Source: Psychrobacter sp. BI730
Lineage (GTDB): Bacteria; Pseudomonadota; Gammaproteobacteria; Pseudomonadales; Moraxellaceae
Length of the DNA: 64,000 nucleotides
Assembly: GCF_013414195.1 (NCBI RefSeq)
Contig: NZ_JAATTV010000002.1
Location: forward strand, 186,001-250,000
Reading direction: 5' to 3'
Under the pieces are notes generated by a model. It searched no databases. It worked only from the letters and a program-made list of their open reading frames with translations, and was not told where the DNA came from. This document shows positions 38,450 through 47,689 of this stretch, piece after piece. The number at the start of each line of letters is the position of its first letter. Position 1 is the first letter of the stretch. Made by a program: the position numbers and the translations under genes.

Positions 38450-39196
38450 TTAATCAATCCATAAAAAGAATGTTTGCTCTCGGAGAGCATTTCGCTGAAT
38501 AAAGCACACTTTTTCCAATTGGGTTCTTGGTAAATGATCCGTATCAGCCCCGCAGTTTTTTGAGCGCTGTTTTATCCACTGAGTCTGCTCTTTTTGAAGA
38601 TTAGCCGCCATATCCTCACCGTACAGGCGTCTGACTTCATTTCGCGTTACTCTGTAGCTTTCATTCAATGCTTTATCAGACGTGTTATATATCTGATCAA
38701 CCAAATCAGCTTGTGAGGCTAATGGCAGATAAGTCTCGTTTTCTTTGTAGGTGGCACTATAGGTATCGACTGTCCATTTACTTCTTATAGATATCTCATG
38801 GTTCGAGGTATCTATAAACCCATCAAAATCTTCGCCCTCAAAGGTATAACCCTGAAATCGACACGGGGTCACGCCATCTTTACATAAGCTATGCTTGGTT
38901 TCCGCAGAGTAGTATTTGACAGCGTAGGGCGACTTACTAGATTCTGGTGTTGTCTGCAATAGTCGTCCTAAATCGGGAGCGACCAGTAGCATATTGTTGC
39001 AAGTAACGCTTCCTTCTGCACATCTCTCATAAAGGTTAAGACGTTGACCTTGGATGTCCATGCCCATGGTAAAGTTTGCCTGTACAGGTGCTACAGCCGA
39101 ACTGACAGAGGTCATTAGCATTAAGCTTGAGAGCAATGTAGTACGTCTGAGTAAGCTGGAGGTATTTAGGCTTGAGCTAGACATGGAGACGGCCAT
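38450..39196 (-). CDS. Exported LprI/DUF1311-type protein
   Basis: 248 aa. N-terminal signal peptide (hydrophobic core TLLSSLMLMTSVSSAVAPVQA). The C-terminal ~90 residues match the DUF1311/LprI pattern: VDQIYNTSDKALNESYRVTR, QKEQTQWIKQRSKNCG, LEKVCFIQRNALREQ, which in some species inhibits lysozyme. The middle region, with paired cysteines, is unknown. It starts only six bases after trpG ends, so cotranscription with tryptophan genes is likely although the functions are unrelated. Confidence 0.72.
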   Translation of the reverse strand: MAVSMSSSSLNTSSLLRRTTLLSSLMLMTSVSSAVAPVQANFTMGMDIQGQRLNLYERCAEGSVTCNNMLLVAPDLGRLLQTTPESSKSPYAVKYYSAETKHSLCKDGVTPCRFQGYTFEGEDFDGFIDTSNHEISIRSKWTVDTYSATYKENETYLPLASQADLVDQIYNTSDKALNESYRVTRNEVRRLYGEDMAANLQKEQTQWIKQRSKNCGADTDHLPRTQLEKVCFIQRNALREQTFFLWID

Positions 39197-39202
39197 ATAG
39201 GT

Positions 39203-39850
39203 TTATACCTGTAGCAAAAAGTTACCTAGCAATCGCTTAGCGCCTTCAGTGGCAAACGACTCAGGATGAAACTGTACGCCTTGGATTGGGTACTCTTTAT
39301 GCGCCAGTCCCATAATCTCATCACCAGTCAATGCTGACTCAGCAAAGCTCAATTCAGCACAGCTATCATTGGCGACTACTGAGGTAATCGTCAGACAGCT
39401 TGGGATGGTGTCGGCTTTTACCACCAGTGAGTGATAGCGCATGATCTCAAGCTCTTGTGGTAAGCCTTGATAGATACCTGAATTATCATGGCGAATCGAT
39501 GAGACTTTGCCATGCATCGGCACACTAGCGCGTACCACATCACCGCCAAATACATGAGCAATACCTTGCATACCCAAGCAAACGCCTAGTAGCGGCACAG
39601 TTTTGCCTAGTGTTTCAATGACCTCGCTACAGATACCAAAGTACGCGGGATCGTCAGGGGAGCCAGGGCCAGGTGAAATGATAATTCTATCAAGATTCAT
39701 CGCTTGCACATCTGCTAGGGTGATTTCGTTATTGCGTTTAACGATGACGCTGGCCTCTTTATCACTGTCTAAGGTTTGCAAAATCTCACCCACATATTGG
39801 TAGAGATTGAAGGTAAACGAGTCGTAGTTATCGATAATTAAAACATTCAT
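39203..39850 (-). CDS. trpG: Anthranilate/aminodeoxychorismate synthase glutaminase subunit
   Basis: 215 aa class I glutamine amidotransferase. Catalytic Cys in LLGVCLGMQGIAHVFGG, oxyanion segment ISPGPGSPDDP, and His-Glu of the triad in GVQFHPESFATEG. It supplies ammonia to the chorismate-using subunit encoded just upstream. TrpG and PabA are hard to tell apart by sequence and one protein often serves both; the TrpE-like partner and TrpR gene favour TrpG. Confidence 0.88.
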   Translation of the reverse strand: MNVLIIDNYDSFTFNLYQYVGEILQTLDSDKEASVIVKRNNEITLADVQAMNLDRIIISPGPGSPDDPAYFGICSEVIETLGKTVPLLGVCLGMQGIAHVFGGDVVRASVPMHGKVSSIRHDNSGIYQGLPQELEIMRYHSLVVKADTIPSCLTITSVVANDSCAELSFAESALTGDEIMGLAHKEYPIQGVQFHPESFATEGAKRLLGNFLLQV

Positions 39851-39922
39851 GGGTCATAAACTCTTTTGTAAAAATAGTGCTAGGTAAAATATGGTCAATG
39901 TACACAGTACTTCTGGTAGCAA

Positions 39923-41341
39923 TTATGATTGCATAAAGCTGTCCAACACAACTTTCATCGCCGACAGTTTACGCTGAATCTCTAAGTACTCATCGGCTGG
40001 GTTTGAGTCGTAAACGTTACCACCGCAAGTTTGAGCGTAGGCAGACTCGCCATTGATAAACAGACTGCGAATAGGAATGGCAAAGATACAATCACCATTA
40101 AAATTGAACGAGCCTAATGCACCGCCATAAGCACCGCGACCATCAGGCTCTAGCTCGTTGATGACTTTGATGGCTTCTACCTTGGGCGCGCCTGATAGTG
40201 TCCCAGCAGGGAAGTTACTGGCAAGGGCACTAAACATATCTTCGTTAGGATGCAAGATACCAACGATTTCAGAAGAGATATGCTGCACGTGAGAGAAGCG
40301 TTTGATATCCATTAAGCTACGTACTTTTACTGTACCAAATCGAGCCACACGGCCAATATCATTACGATGTAGGTCGACTAGCATGTTGTGCTCGGCAATC
40401 TCTTTGTCATCGTTGAGCAAGGCGCGGGCAAGCTTACGGTCTTCGATTACGTCCGCACCGCGCTTGGCAGTCCCTGCGAGCGGATAGGTTTCCATTTCAC
40501 CCTGACGCAAGCGGAATAGCAGCTCAGGAGAAGCGCCAATGATGCACTGCTGAGCAAATTTCATAAAATACATATGCGGTGATGGATTGACGGCACGTAG
40601 CTTTTCATAAATCGGCATTTTGTCACCGGCAATACGATATTTAGATTTAAAGCCTACCTCGCACTGAAAAATACGCCCAGCGATGATGTCTTCTTTGACT
40701 TGCATGACGACATTGGCATGCTCTTCTTGGCTCATACCATCACCTAAAAATTCAACTTTAGGCGCTTCATAGCTAGGCGTTGGCTCATCGAGTAGGGCTT
40801 TGATTTGCTCGATGCGGTTTTCTTGTTGAGCAGTTGGGTAATAAAAATAAAAGATTTCCCCAGTCATCTTATCTAGGGTCAACCCATCTAAATACACGCC
40901 AAACTTAAATGGCTCAAAGTCTTCACTGGCTTTTGCATTAAGGCTAGGTTCAAAGAAGTTCACGCAGTCATAACCTAAATACCCGACCAGACCACCGCTT
41001 TGATCACGAGCGATGACATGCTGCGGCGTTATATCACGCAGTAGCTGATAAGGGTTGTCGGTCTGATAATGGTTGGTTTCAGCAGTTTTATTATCGGTAA
41101 TCGCAAGCGTGTTGCGGTCTAATGCGGCGATAGTCGTCACAGGATCAAAGCCAATCGCATGATGGCGCGAGATGTGGCTGTCTTCACCTAATGATTCGAG
41201 CAAATAGCAGGTATCAAACGCGCTTTCAATACGTTTGAATAATGCAAAAAAATCGATATCTTGCGTCAGTTTGATGCGTTGTGGTTTGCTCGGGATATCG
41301 ATAGGAGCAGGTTTGGTCTGTGTGCGAGTGCTAGAGGTCAT
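39923..41341 (-). CDS. trpE: Anthranilate synthase component I
   Basis: 472 aa chorismate-binding enzyme. The N-terminal region has the LLES motif (CYLLESLGEDSHIS), which in TrpE binds tryptophan for feedback inhibition. The C-terminal catalytic domain shows FQCEVGFKSKYR, SPHMYFMKF, ETYPLAGTAKRG, LVDLHRNDIGRVA and FPAGTLSGAPKV. With TrpG it makes anthranilate from chorismate and glutamine. PabB is the alternative, but LLES and the neighbouring trpR favour TrpE. Confidence 0.8.
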   Translation of the reverse strand: MTSSTRTQTKPAPIDIPSKPQRIKLTQDIDFFALFKRIESAFDTCYLLESLGEDSHISRHHAIGFDPVTTIAALDRNTLAITDNKTAETNHYQTDNPYQLLRDITPQHVIARDQSGGLVGYLGYDCVNFFEPSLNAKASEDFEPFKFGVYLDGLTLDKMTGEIFYFYYPTAQQENRIEQIKALLDEPTPSYEAPKVEFLGDGMSQEEHANVVMQVKEDIIAGRIFQCEVGFKSKYRIAGDKMPIYEKLRAVNPSPHMYFMKFAQQCIIGASPELLFRLRQGEMETYPLAGTAKRGADVIEDRKLARALLNDDKEIAEHNMLVDLHRNDIGRVARFGTVKVRSLMDIKRFSHVQHISSEIVGILHPNEDMFSALASNFPAGTLSGAPKVEAIKVINELEPDGRGAYGGALGSFNFNGDCIFAIPIRSLFINGESAYAQTCGGNVYDSNPADEYLEIQRKLSAMKVVLDSFMQS

Positions 41342-41455
41342 AACAAAGTCCGAAATGGTTCAAATATGTGTTGATTAATAAGCGTTGACTAATAAGTGTC
41401 GATTAATAAGTATAGGTTTCGTCAGTAAAAAGCTAGATAGTATCGTCGTTAGAGT

Positions 41456-41731
41456 CTAAGAGCAGTCTCTATGAGTAGCCAGTAACGCGCTGACATCGTG
41501 GCTTTGCTTGGCCTTGGCACCACGAGAGACAGTGGCAATACCAACACCTAGTTGCTCTGAGATATCACGTTGGGTGATGCCACGATCTAGCAAGTCAAAA
41601 ATGCGAATACGATTGGCAATGTCATGCTGTTCTTTATCCGTCAGCAGGGCACTGAGCAGCTTTTCGATATCTGCGCTATCAGTACAGTTGGTCAAATGTT
41701 TCACTAAGCTCTGATAAGGATCGGTAGTCAT
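41456..41731 (-). CDS. trpR: Trp repressor family protein
   Basis: 91 aa from ATG 41731; the open frame extends 16 codons upstream, but the conserved part starts at PYQSLVKHL. The all-helical TrpR core is clear: LTDKEQHDIANRIRIFDLL, then the DNA-reading helix-turn-helix GITQRDISEQLGVGIATVSRG. TrpR binds tryptophan and represses trp genes. It lies about 115 bases upstream of trpE in the same direction, so it probably controls its own operon. Confidence 0.85.
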   Translation of the reverse strand: MTTDPYQSLVKHLTNCTDSADIEKLLSALLTDKEQHDIANRIRIFDLLDRGITQRDISEQLGVGIATVSRGAKAKQSHDVSALLATHRDCS

Positions 41732-42066
41732 AATAGGTAATCTTAGCCAAAGAAAATAGATAGCTCGCTCATCGAGCAATTTTTCGCTGAGAACTATCTT
41801 GTTTCAGTATTCTAGTACAGTAGTACAAGAAAAACAAGTCATGAGCTAAGTTAATAACAGACTGCTATAAACGTGATGAGTTCCTATGCTTGACTACATA
41901 TAGCCTTAATGCATAGCTAGAATTATATTGAAGGATTATCTTATAACCAGTATCGAAGCATTTTTGCGCTTTGTCAGCATATTAAAAGCTAAAATTGAGG
42001 ATTTATTATATTAATTATTGCCAAATTGTTAATACTTCGTTATTATGCCTCTCATTATTTAAACGC
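41732..42066. other. Upstream region of trpR and of the first TonB receptor
   Basis: About 330 bases. Near trpR it contains CTAGTACAGTAGTAC (41812-41826), which has half-sites of the trp operator type (CTAGTAC). Around 41889-41945 there is an AATTATATTGAA string that may be a decayed Correia-like element. No gene seen. Confidence 0.35.
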
Positions 42067-42090
42067 TAATCATTATCATTAATATTAATC
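42067..42090. promoter_or_regulatory. Fur box upstream of the TonB-dependent receptor
   Basis: The sequence around ATCATTATCATTAATATTA is a good match to the Fur consensus GATAATGATAATCATTATC read as overlapping hexamers (its complement has TAATGATAATGAT). It lies about 145 bases before the receptor start. Confidence 0.75.
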
Positions 42091-42234
42091 ATGTTATTCG
42101 CACAATAGGCTTAAGCGTTTTCAAGATATTCCATCTTCTGGTAGGCACTATTTTAAGGGTTGTTTGACGACAGCCTTTAAAAATAATTCTAAACATTCTA
42201 ATTTCTGACAGTAAACAAAGTGAGTAAATGTGTT

Positions 42235-44307
42235 ATGCGCGAAGTAAAGTTATCTAGTCAATTGACAGTATTGTCTATCGGTGTCGCCGCTGTATTGTGG
42301 ACGCAAGCTGCCAGCGCTGCAACGGCAGCAGATATGCCAAACACGACATTACAGACTATCACTGTAACAGCGAATAGCTCAGTACGTGACGCTGTACAAG
42401 AAGACTCTGTCTACATAGATGACTACACCCCAGCTGCACAAGCCAGCCATTTGAGTGATTTTCTGGACGTTGTACCAGGGGTAAGCGTGGGCGGTACTTC
42501 ATCGGTCAACCAACGTATTCGTGTACGTGGTCTTGATGATACCAACCTAAAAGTAACAATTGATGGCGCACGTCAAGAAGGCGCATTGTTCTACCATATG
42601 GGTGATGTCACTATTGATCCAGATCTGCTAAAACAAGCAGAAGTATCAGTCGGCAATAACTCAGTGACGCTAGGCAATGATGCTATCGGCGGTGCGGTTG
42701 CTTTTGAGACAGTCGACGCGGCAGATTTACTTAAGCCAGGTCAAAAGGTAGGTGCTAAGCTGCATACAGGTTATGCTAGCAACAATGATGAACTGCTAAC
42801 TTCAGCCACTGTGTATGGTGCGCCAACAGAAAATATTGATTTACTGGCTTATTATGGCAAACGCAATGCGGACGCTGGTGAAGACGGTAAAGGCCGTAAA
42901 ATCCAAACGGAAGATAGCGAAGGCGAAAACATTCTATTAAAAGCCGGTGCTTATGTCGGTAGTGACCATCATGTAGGCGCTAGCTTTAGCCGTACCGAAA
43001 ACAAAGGCAAGTTCCCATTACGTCCAGATTTTCCTGCTGGTGGCTGGAACCCAATCATCCCGCAGGAAGTCAAACGCGATACCTATGCGCTTGACTACGC
43101 TTACAGTCCTGCCAACCAATTGGTCAATGTAGACGCCAATGTATATCAGACCAGCACGCAGATTTTGCGTAACTCTGATGGCGTACCTGGGTTTGAGTTT
43201 GATGCAGAAGTCAAAACCATAGGCGGCAAAGTACAGAACACCAGTATCGTTGATAGCACTATTATCAACGGTGTGCCAGGGGTTCATAAGTTAATCGCTG
43301 GGGTTGAGCATTACAAAAAAGAATCTGAGATGGCGCGCGATTTTGGCAAGGCGAGCACCGATGAGGCGACCAACACTTCAGTCTATCTGGAAGACCAATG
43401 GCAAATGGGCAAGCTTAGTTTAACGCCAGGCGTCCGTTATGACCGTTATGAATCTCCAGAGTATGTATCGGCTGGCAAGACTTACGACAATGTCGTTGGC
43501 GCATTAGCTGCTAGCTATGAGATTGCACCGCGCACCCAGCTATTTGCAAGCTATACTCAGTTATTTAATGGTCCAGATCTTAGCCAAACGATTTTTAACA
43601 CTGATGGCGCTGATACGTATGTGAACAATGACCTAAAAGCAGAAGAAGGTGACAATGCAGAAGTCGGTATTGCTACAACGCTGCGTGGTCTGACTATGGC
43701 TGATGACTCTTTAAAATTAAGTGCTAAGTACTTTGAAACCAATATCGAAAACTATATTGAGTTCGTACGTGCAGGCAATGGTAGAGTTGGTTTAGATTGT
43801 GCAACTGGACAATTAAACGGTAGCTGCCAAGGTGTCATTAATAATGACGAAGATTTCAAAATCAAAGGCGTAGAGCTATCAGCCGATTATCGCGCAGATA
43901 ACTTCAACATGGGTCTAAGCTATGCTCGTGCGCGTAGCAAAGGCGAGGATACGGGTTATAATATCTCTTCTGTCAGTGGTAGTGGCTCTGAGTCTGGCGA
44001 TAAGTACATGGTCAACCTAGGTTACGCTCCAACCAATACTACTGAGCTTGGCTGGCGCAGTACTTATGTCGCCGATGTGACACCGAATACCGCTGGTGAT
44101 GACAACGAAAAACCAGGCTATGACGTGCACGATATCTTCATGACTTACACGCCAACTCAAATCGAAGGTTTGAAGGCCACGCTAGGTGTATACAATATCT
44201 TTGATGAGACTTATGCAAGCCATGCATCACGTAACTCTATCGATGATGACTATACTGATTTTGAAATGGGACGTAATATTAAAACGTCTTTAACTTATCA
44301 GTTCTAA
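42235..44307 (+). CDS. TonB-dependent outer membrane receptor, haem/haemoglobin-type
   Basis: 690 aa from ATG 42235; a GTG five codons upstream is the alternative. Signal peptide ending ...WTQAASA, a TonB box (TLQTITVTA), plug domain (SDFLDVVPGVSVGG, RIRVRGLDD, VTLGNDAIGGAVAFET) and a barrel ending in SLTYQF with terminal Phe. The plug start and the C-terminal block (KPGYDVHDIFMTYTP, GVYNIFDETYASHASRN) look like the haemoglobin/transferrin/lactoferrin receptor group. Substrate not proven. Fur box upstream; imports iron in some form. Confidence 0.8.
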   Translation: MREVKLSSQLTVLSIGVAAVLWTQAASAATAADMPNTTLQTITVTANSSVRDAVQEDSVYIDDYTPAAQASHLSDFLDVVPGVSVGGTSSVNQRIRVRGLDDTNLKVTIDGARQEGALFYHMGDVTIDPDLLKQAEVSVGNNSVTLGNDAIGGAVAFETVDAADLLKPGQKVGAKLHTGYASNNDELLTSATVYGAPTENIDLLAYYGKRNADAGEDGKGRKIQTEDSEGENILLKAGAYVGSDHHVGASFSRTENKGKFPLRPDFPAGGWNPIIPQEVKRDTYALDYAYSPANQLVNVDANVYQTSTQILRNSDGVPGFEFDAEVKTIGGKVQNTSIVDSTIINGVPGVHKLIAGVEHYKKESEMARDFGKASTDEATNTSVYLEDQWQMGKLSLTPGVRYDRYESPEYVSAGKTYDNVVGALAASYEIAPRTQLFASYTQLFNGPDLSQTIFNTDGADTYVNNDLKAEEGDNAEVGIATTLRGLTMADDSLKLSAKYFETNIENYIEFVRAGNGRVGLDCATGQLNGSCQGVINNDEDFKIKGVELSADYRADNFNMGLSYARARSKGEDTGYNISSVSGSGSESGDKYMVNLGYAPTNTTELGWRSTYVADVTPNTAGDDNEKPGYDVHDIFMTYTPTQIEGLKATLGVYNIFDETYASHASRNSIDDDYTDFEMGRNIKTSLTYQF

Positions 44308-44342
44308 TCTAGCTTATCGAATTTCAGTCTAATCGTACTTAT

Positions 44343-44378
44343 AAAGTCAGCTGTCTTATACGGGAGCTGGCTTTTTTT
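44343..44378 (+). terminator. Terminator after the first TonB receptor
   Basis: AAAGTCAGCT and AGCTGGCTTT arms (one mismatch) followed by Ts, 36 bases after the stop codon. Confidence 0.75.
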
Positions 44379-45204
44379 ACGAGATTTTTGAGAGTGCAGT
44401 TTATTTAAGAGTAGATGTTAAGTTGCTCGTTTGGTAGAAGGTGAGGCTACCGTATAAATAGCATATGAGTTAAATCGTATGCGAGTCGTATGCGAGCACT
44501 ATGCCAATACTCTAAACAACAGCGAGCTATCATCGAAGCTCATTTATATATCTCAAATTATCAGGAAATAAGTGTGAATGAATATGGGCATAGAGTAATC
44601 AAACGTCGAAATTTTGAATCTGACGCATAATGTTTCTAACTGGCCGAACTATCATATTGGAATATCGACAAGGTTTGACAGGGTAGCGCTTATACAACTG
44701 AAACTATCAGGCATTTCTATAAATATATTAAGCATTAATTAAACCGTTAACTGAACTAGAAATAAGAATGCAAACATTAATGATAATAATTATCATTAAT
44801 GTTTGCATTCTTATATGTATCTTGCTAAAGTGTGTTTCGTTCATTACAGAACAGTTAATGGCTCTTTGCTCTATTCCATTTATAGAGACTTTTTAAACTA
44901 AATATTTAATTCGTTGACTAATGACAGTTACAGCGTCATCAAACTTTTAACCCTACTCAGTACATACCCTTATTCGTTTACTCTCAATAGCTAAGCCTCT
45001 TGGCGATATTTTAGTCATGTTTTTATAACACATATATTTACGGACACGTCTATCCGACAATCGTATGTCAATTTTAGACGTTTATTTATGTGTACTTGCA
45101 CCGAGAATGCATCCGAAGCATTGCATAAAAAGTGGCTAAAACCATTCACTGACGATGAGATAAACAGGTATTAACGAAATTGTGCGCTTCAAGGAATATT
45201 ACTT
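44379..45204. other. Long intergenic region between the two TonB receptors
   Basis: About 825 bases with no gene that can be supported. It contains the 53-nt perfect palindrome at 44762-44814. On either side it is AT-rich with no conserved coding frame. The receptor start is 390 bases beyond the palindrome, an unusually long leader if the promoter is there. Confidence 0.45.
44762..44814. promoter_or_regulatory. 53-nt perfect palindrome containing a Fur box
   Basis: Two 26-base arms are exact inverted complements around a single central A at 44788. The centre is GATAATAATTATC, a Fur-type core identical to the one before tonB; outward it continues CATTAATG...TTTGCATTCTTAT. A -35/-10 pair TTGCAT (44803-44808), 17 bases, TAAAGT (44826-44831) could fire rightward toward the FepA-like gene. 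Confidence 0.8.
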
Positions 45205-47526
45205 ATGTCAAACCAATCAGGTTGCTCTGATTTCTCAGTCATCACTTCTCCAAAAAAACTTCAACGCGTCGTGACTGGTAAGCTTTTACTAAGTATCGCT
45301 GTGACTTCTATTCTTAGTAGTACCGCTTTTGCTGCCGAGGGTGATGAGGTAGCTGTGCAAGGGGCGACCGACCAAGAAGCTGTGCCTACAGCTACATTGG
45401 ATACAATTGTGGTGCGGGCAGCAAGGGACGAGCTAGAACAAGCAGCAGGGCTGTCTATTATTAGTGAAGAAGCCATCGAAAAAGCATCAGTTTCTAATGA
45501 TATTTCAGAGATTGTACGTAAGATGCCAGGTGTGAATTTGTCGGGTTCATCGACGTCAGGTCAACGTGGTAACCAGCGCCAAATCGATTTGCGTGGTATG
45601 GGGCCAAACAACACGCTTATCTTGATCGATGGTCGTCCTGTGACTTCTCGTAATTCCTCACGACCTAGTCGTGGGAGTGAGCAAGACACGCGTGGTGACT
45701 CGCAGTGGGTACCACCAGGCGCTATCGAAAGCATCGAAGTATTGCGTGGTCCAGCAGCAGCCCGTTATGGCTCTGGTAGTATGGGCGGTGTGGTAAATAT
45801 CATTACTAAGAGTCCGACTGAGCCAGAGTTTTCTATCAGTGGTCACTATGAGGCACCAGAGAGCGATCTAGAAGGCAGTAGCTGGCGTACCAATATCAAT
45901 ATGGCAGGTGCATTGACGGATAAACTGTCCTCGCGTACCACTCTTGGTTATCACGATAGTGAAGGCGATGATCCTTATATCAATGCCAAAGATGCACAGA
46001 TTGTTGACGGGCGCAGTGGTCCGGCTGCCTCGGTAGCGGCAGGTACTGAAGGTGTCGAAAATATCGATGTGCGCCAATTGTTTGAATACGCGATGGATGC
46101 GATGAATACGGTCGGTTTTGAAGTGAATTATAGCCGTCAAGAAAACCGCTGGGCGGGTGATTCATTGTTCCAAACCGTGAACCAAAATTTGTTAGATGAG
46201 TTAGAAGGTGAAACAACGAGCAAAATGCAACGCTATGGCGCGGCGATCACACATCGCGGTGAGTATGATGACGCTAGTAGTAACAGTTTCATTGAGTATA
46301 CTCGGACAGTTAATGAGCGTTTGGGTGAAGGTAGTGCGGGTGGTGGCGAAGGACAGATTGTCATACCTGACGATGGCGAAGATTTTGAGTGGACAGAGGC
46401 GACTTACGATACGCTAAATGCCAAATCAGAATGGGATATTTACTTTGATCGTCATACCTTGACTGCTGGTGCAGAGTTTCGCGGCGAAAAGCTAGATAAC
46501 CCCGTGGTATCTGATTTGGCATTTGCAGATGGTTTTGATTTTGGTGATGTAGAGACCGATCCTGAACAGCGTGATCCAACTTCAGATGCTTATCTTATTG
46601 GTGTATATCTAGAAGATAACTACGAGATCACACCTGACTGGTATGTGACTCCAGGTCTACGCTTCGACTATCATAGCGAGGCTGGTAGTAATTGGTCGCC
46701 TAGTATCAATACTACTTGGCATTTTAGTCCTGATTGGTCAGTGAAAGGCGGCGTCAGTCGTGCGTTTAAAGCCCCATCGTTATATCAGCTTGATCCAAAC
46801 TATATTTACTATACTGGTGGCAATGGTTGTCCATCTTGGGTACCTCTTGATGAAAGAGGTTGCCACGTATTAGGGAACCCTGACCTAGAAAATGAGACAT
46901 CTTGGAATAAAGAGATCACCTTTACTTATGATGATGGTACTGGACTGAATGCAGGCTTGACTTATTACCATAATGCCTATGATAACCGCATTGGCGCTGG
47001 TACGGATCGTGTGGCGGTAGATACAGCGACAAATCGTTCTATCTTTCAATGGGACAATCAAGGTGAAGCAATTGTCGAAGGTTTAGAAGGTTTTGTACAA
47101 GTACCAGTCACTGACAAGGTTTCGTGGTCTACCAATATCACCAGTAACATCCGCTCAGAGCGAAAAGACAATGGCGAGCCATTATCACTCATTCCTAAGT
47201 TCACTGTGAACACGGGTGTGGATTGGGATATTACGCCTCGCTGGAATGCCGACTTTGATGTGAGCTACTACGGCACGATTGAAGCCCCTACGATTTCAGT
47301 TACGACTGGAGAAGATAGTGGTGACCCGTTGCTTGATCGCGAACCGTATGCCATTGCCAACGTGAGCACTCGCTATGATTTGACAAAAGCGATTACTGTT
47401 GGAGCTGGTATCAAAAACTTGTTTGATGAGGGTGTTTATCGTGAGGGTACCGCTACGAACGCAGGTGCACGTACGTTCAATGAACCTGGTCGTACTTATG
47501 TGTTCGACGTTAGCGTTGATTTTTAG
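45205..47526 (+). CDS. TonB-dependent catecholate-siderophore receptor, FepA/PfeA-like
   Basis: 773 aa. Signal peptide with core LLLSIAVTSILSSTAFA, TonB box DTIVVRA, and a plug typical of FepA/PfeA/IroN: GMGPNNTLILIDGRPVTSRN, then RGDSQWVPPGAIESIEVLRG, PAAARYGSGSMGGVVNIITK. The barrel has paired Cys in a loop (GNGCPSWVPLDERGCHVLGN) and ends in FDVSVDF. It should import ferric enterobactin-like siderophores or their breakdown products with TonB-ExbBD energy. The Fur-core palindrome lies upstream. Confidence 0.88.
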   Translation: MSNQSGCSDFSVITSPKKLQRVVTGKLLLSIAVTSILSSTAFAAEGDEVAVQGATDQEAVPTATLDTIVVRAARDELEQAAGLSIISEEAIEKASVSNDISEIVRKMPGVNLSGSSTSGQRGNQRQIDLRGMGPNNTLILIDGRPVTSRNSSRPSRGSEQDTRGDSQWVPPGAIESIEVLRGPAAARYGSGSMGGVVNIITKSPTEPEFSISGHYEAPESDLEGSSWRTNINMAGALTDKLSSRTTLGYHDSEGDDPYINAKDAQIVDGRSGPAASVAAGTEGVENIDVRQLFEYAMDAMNTVGFEVNYSRQENRWAGDSLFQTVNQNLLDELEGETTSKMQRYGAAITHRGEYDDASSNSFIEYTRTVNERLGEGSAGGGEGQIVIPDDGEDFEWTEATYDTLNAKSEWDIYFDRHTLTAGAEFRGEKLDNPVVSDLAFADGFDFGDVETDPEQRDPTSDAYLIGVYLEDNYEITPDWYVTPGLRFDYHSEAGSNWSPSINTTWHFSPDWSVKGGVSRAFKAPSLYQLDPNYIYYTGGNGCPSWVPLDERGCHVLGNPDLENETSWNKEITFTYDDGTGLNAGLTYYHNAYDNRIGAGTDRVAVDTATNRSIFQWDNQGEAIVEGLEGFVQVPVTDKVSWSTNITSNIRSERKDNGEPLSLIPKFTVNTGVDWDITPRWNADFDVSYYGTIEAPTISVTTGEDSGDPLLDREPYAIANVSTRYDLTKAITVGAGIKNLFDEGVYREGTATNAGARTFNEPGRTYVFDVSVDF

Positions 47527-47554
47527 GAGGTAGACACAGGGTTTGTTAAGTTAG

Positions 47555-47587
47555 AAAAAGGTCTGAGCTATTTGCTTAGACCTTTTG
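47555..47587 (+). terminator. Terminator after the FepA-like receptor
   Basis: AAAAGGTCTGAG / CTTAGACCTTTT stem with one mismatch and a loop GCTATTTG region, 28 bases after the stop. Confidence 0.75.
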
Positions 47588-47689
47588 CGTTGTTAGGGCA
47601 GGTTTTCATTTTTAAAATAAGCCCATGCCCCCGTAAATATTTTTAATAATTCAATAACTTACTATCACAATATAACAGCAGATTTATTT

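Noticed and set aside
41889-41945. Another Correia-like copy
   Set aside because: Only an AATTATATTGAA string and vague similarity; no ends could be defined.
43018-43287. 89-aa antisense frame in the TonB receptor
   Set aside because: Shadow of a clear receptor gene; same for the antisense frames inside hutU, gdhA, topA, lon and the ABC genes.
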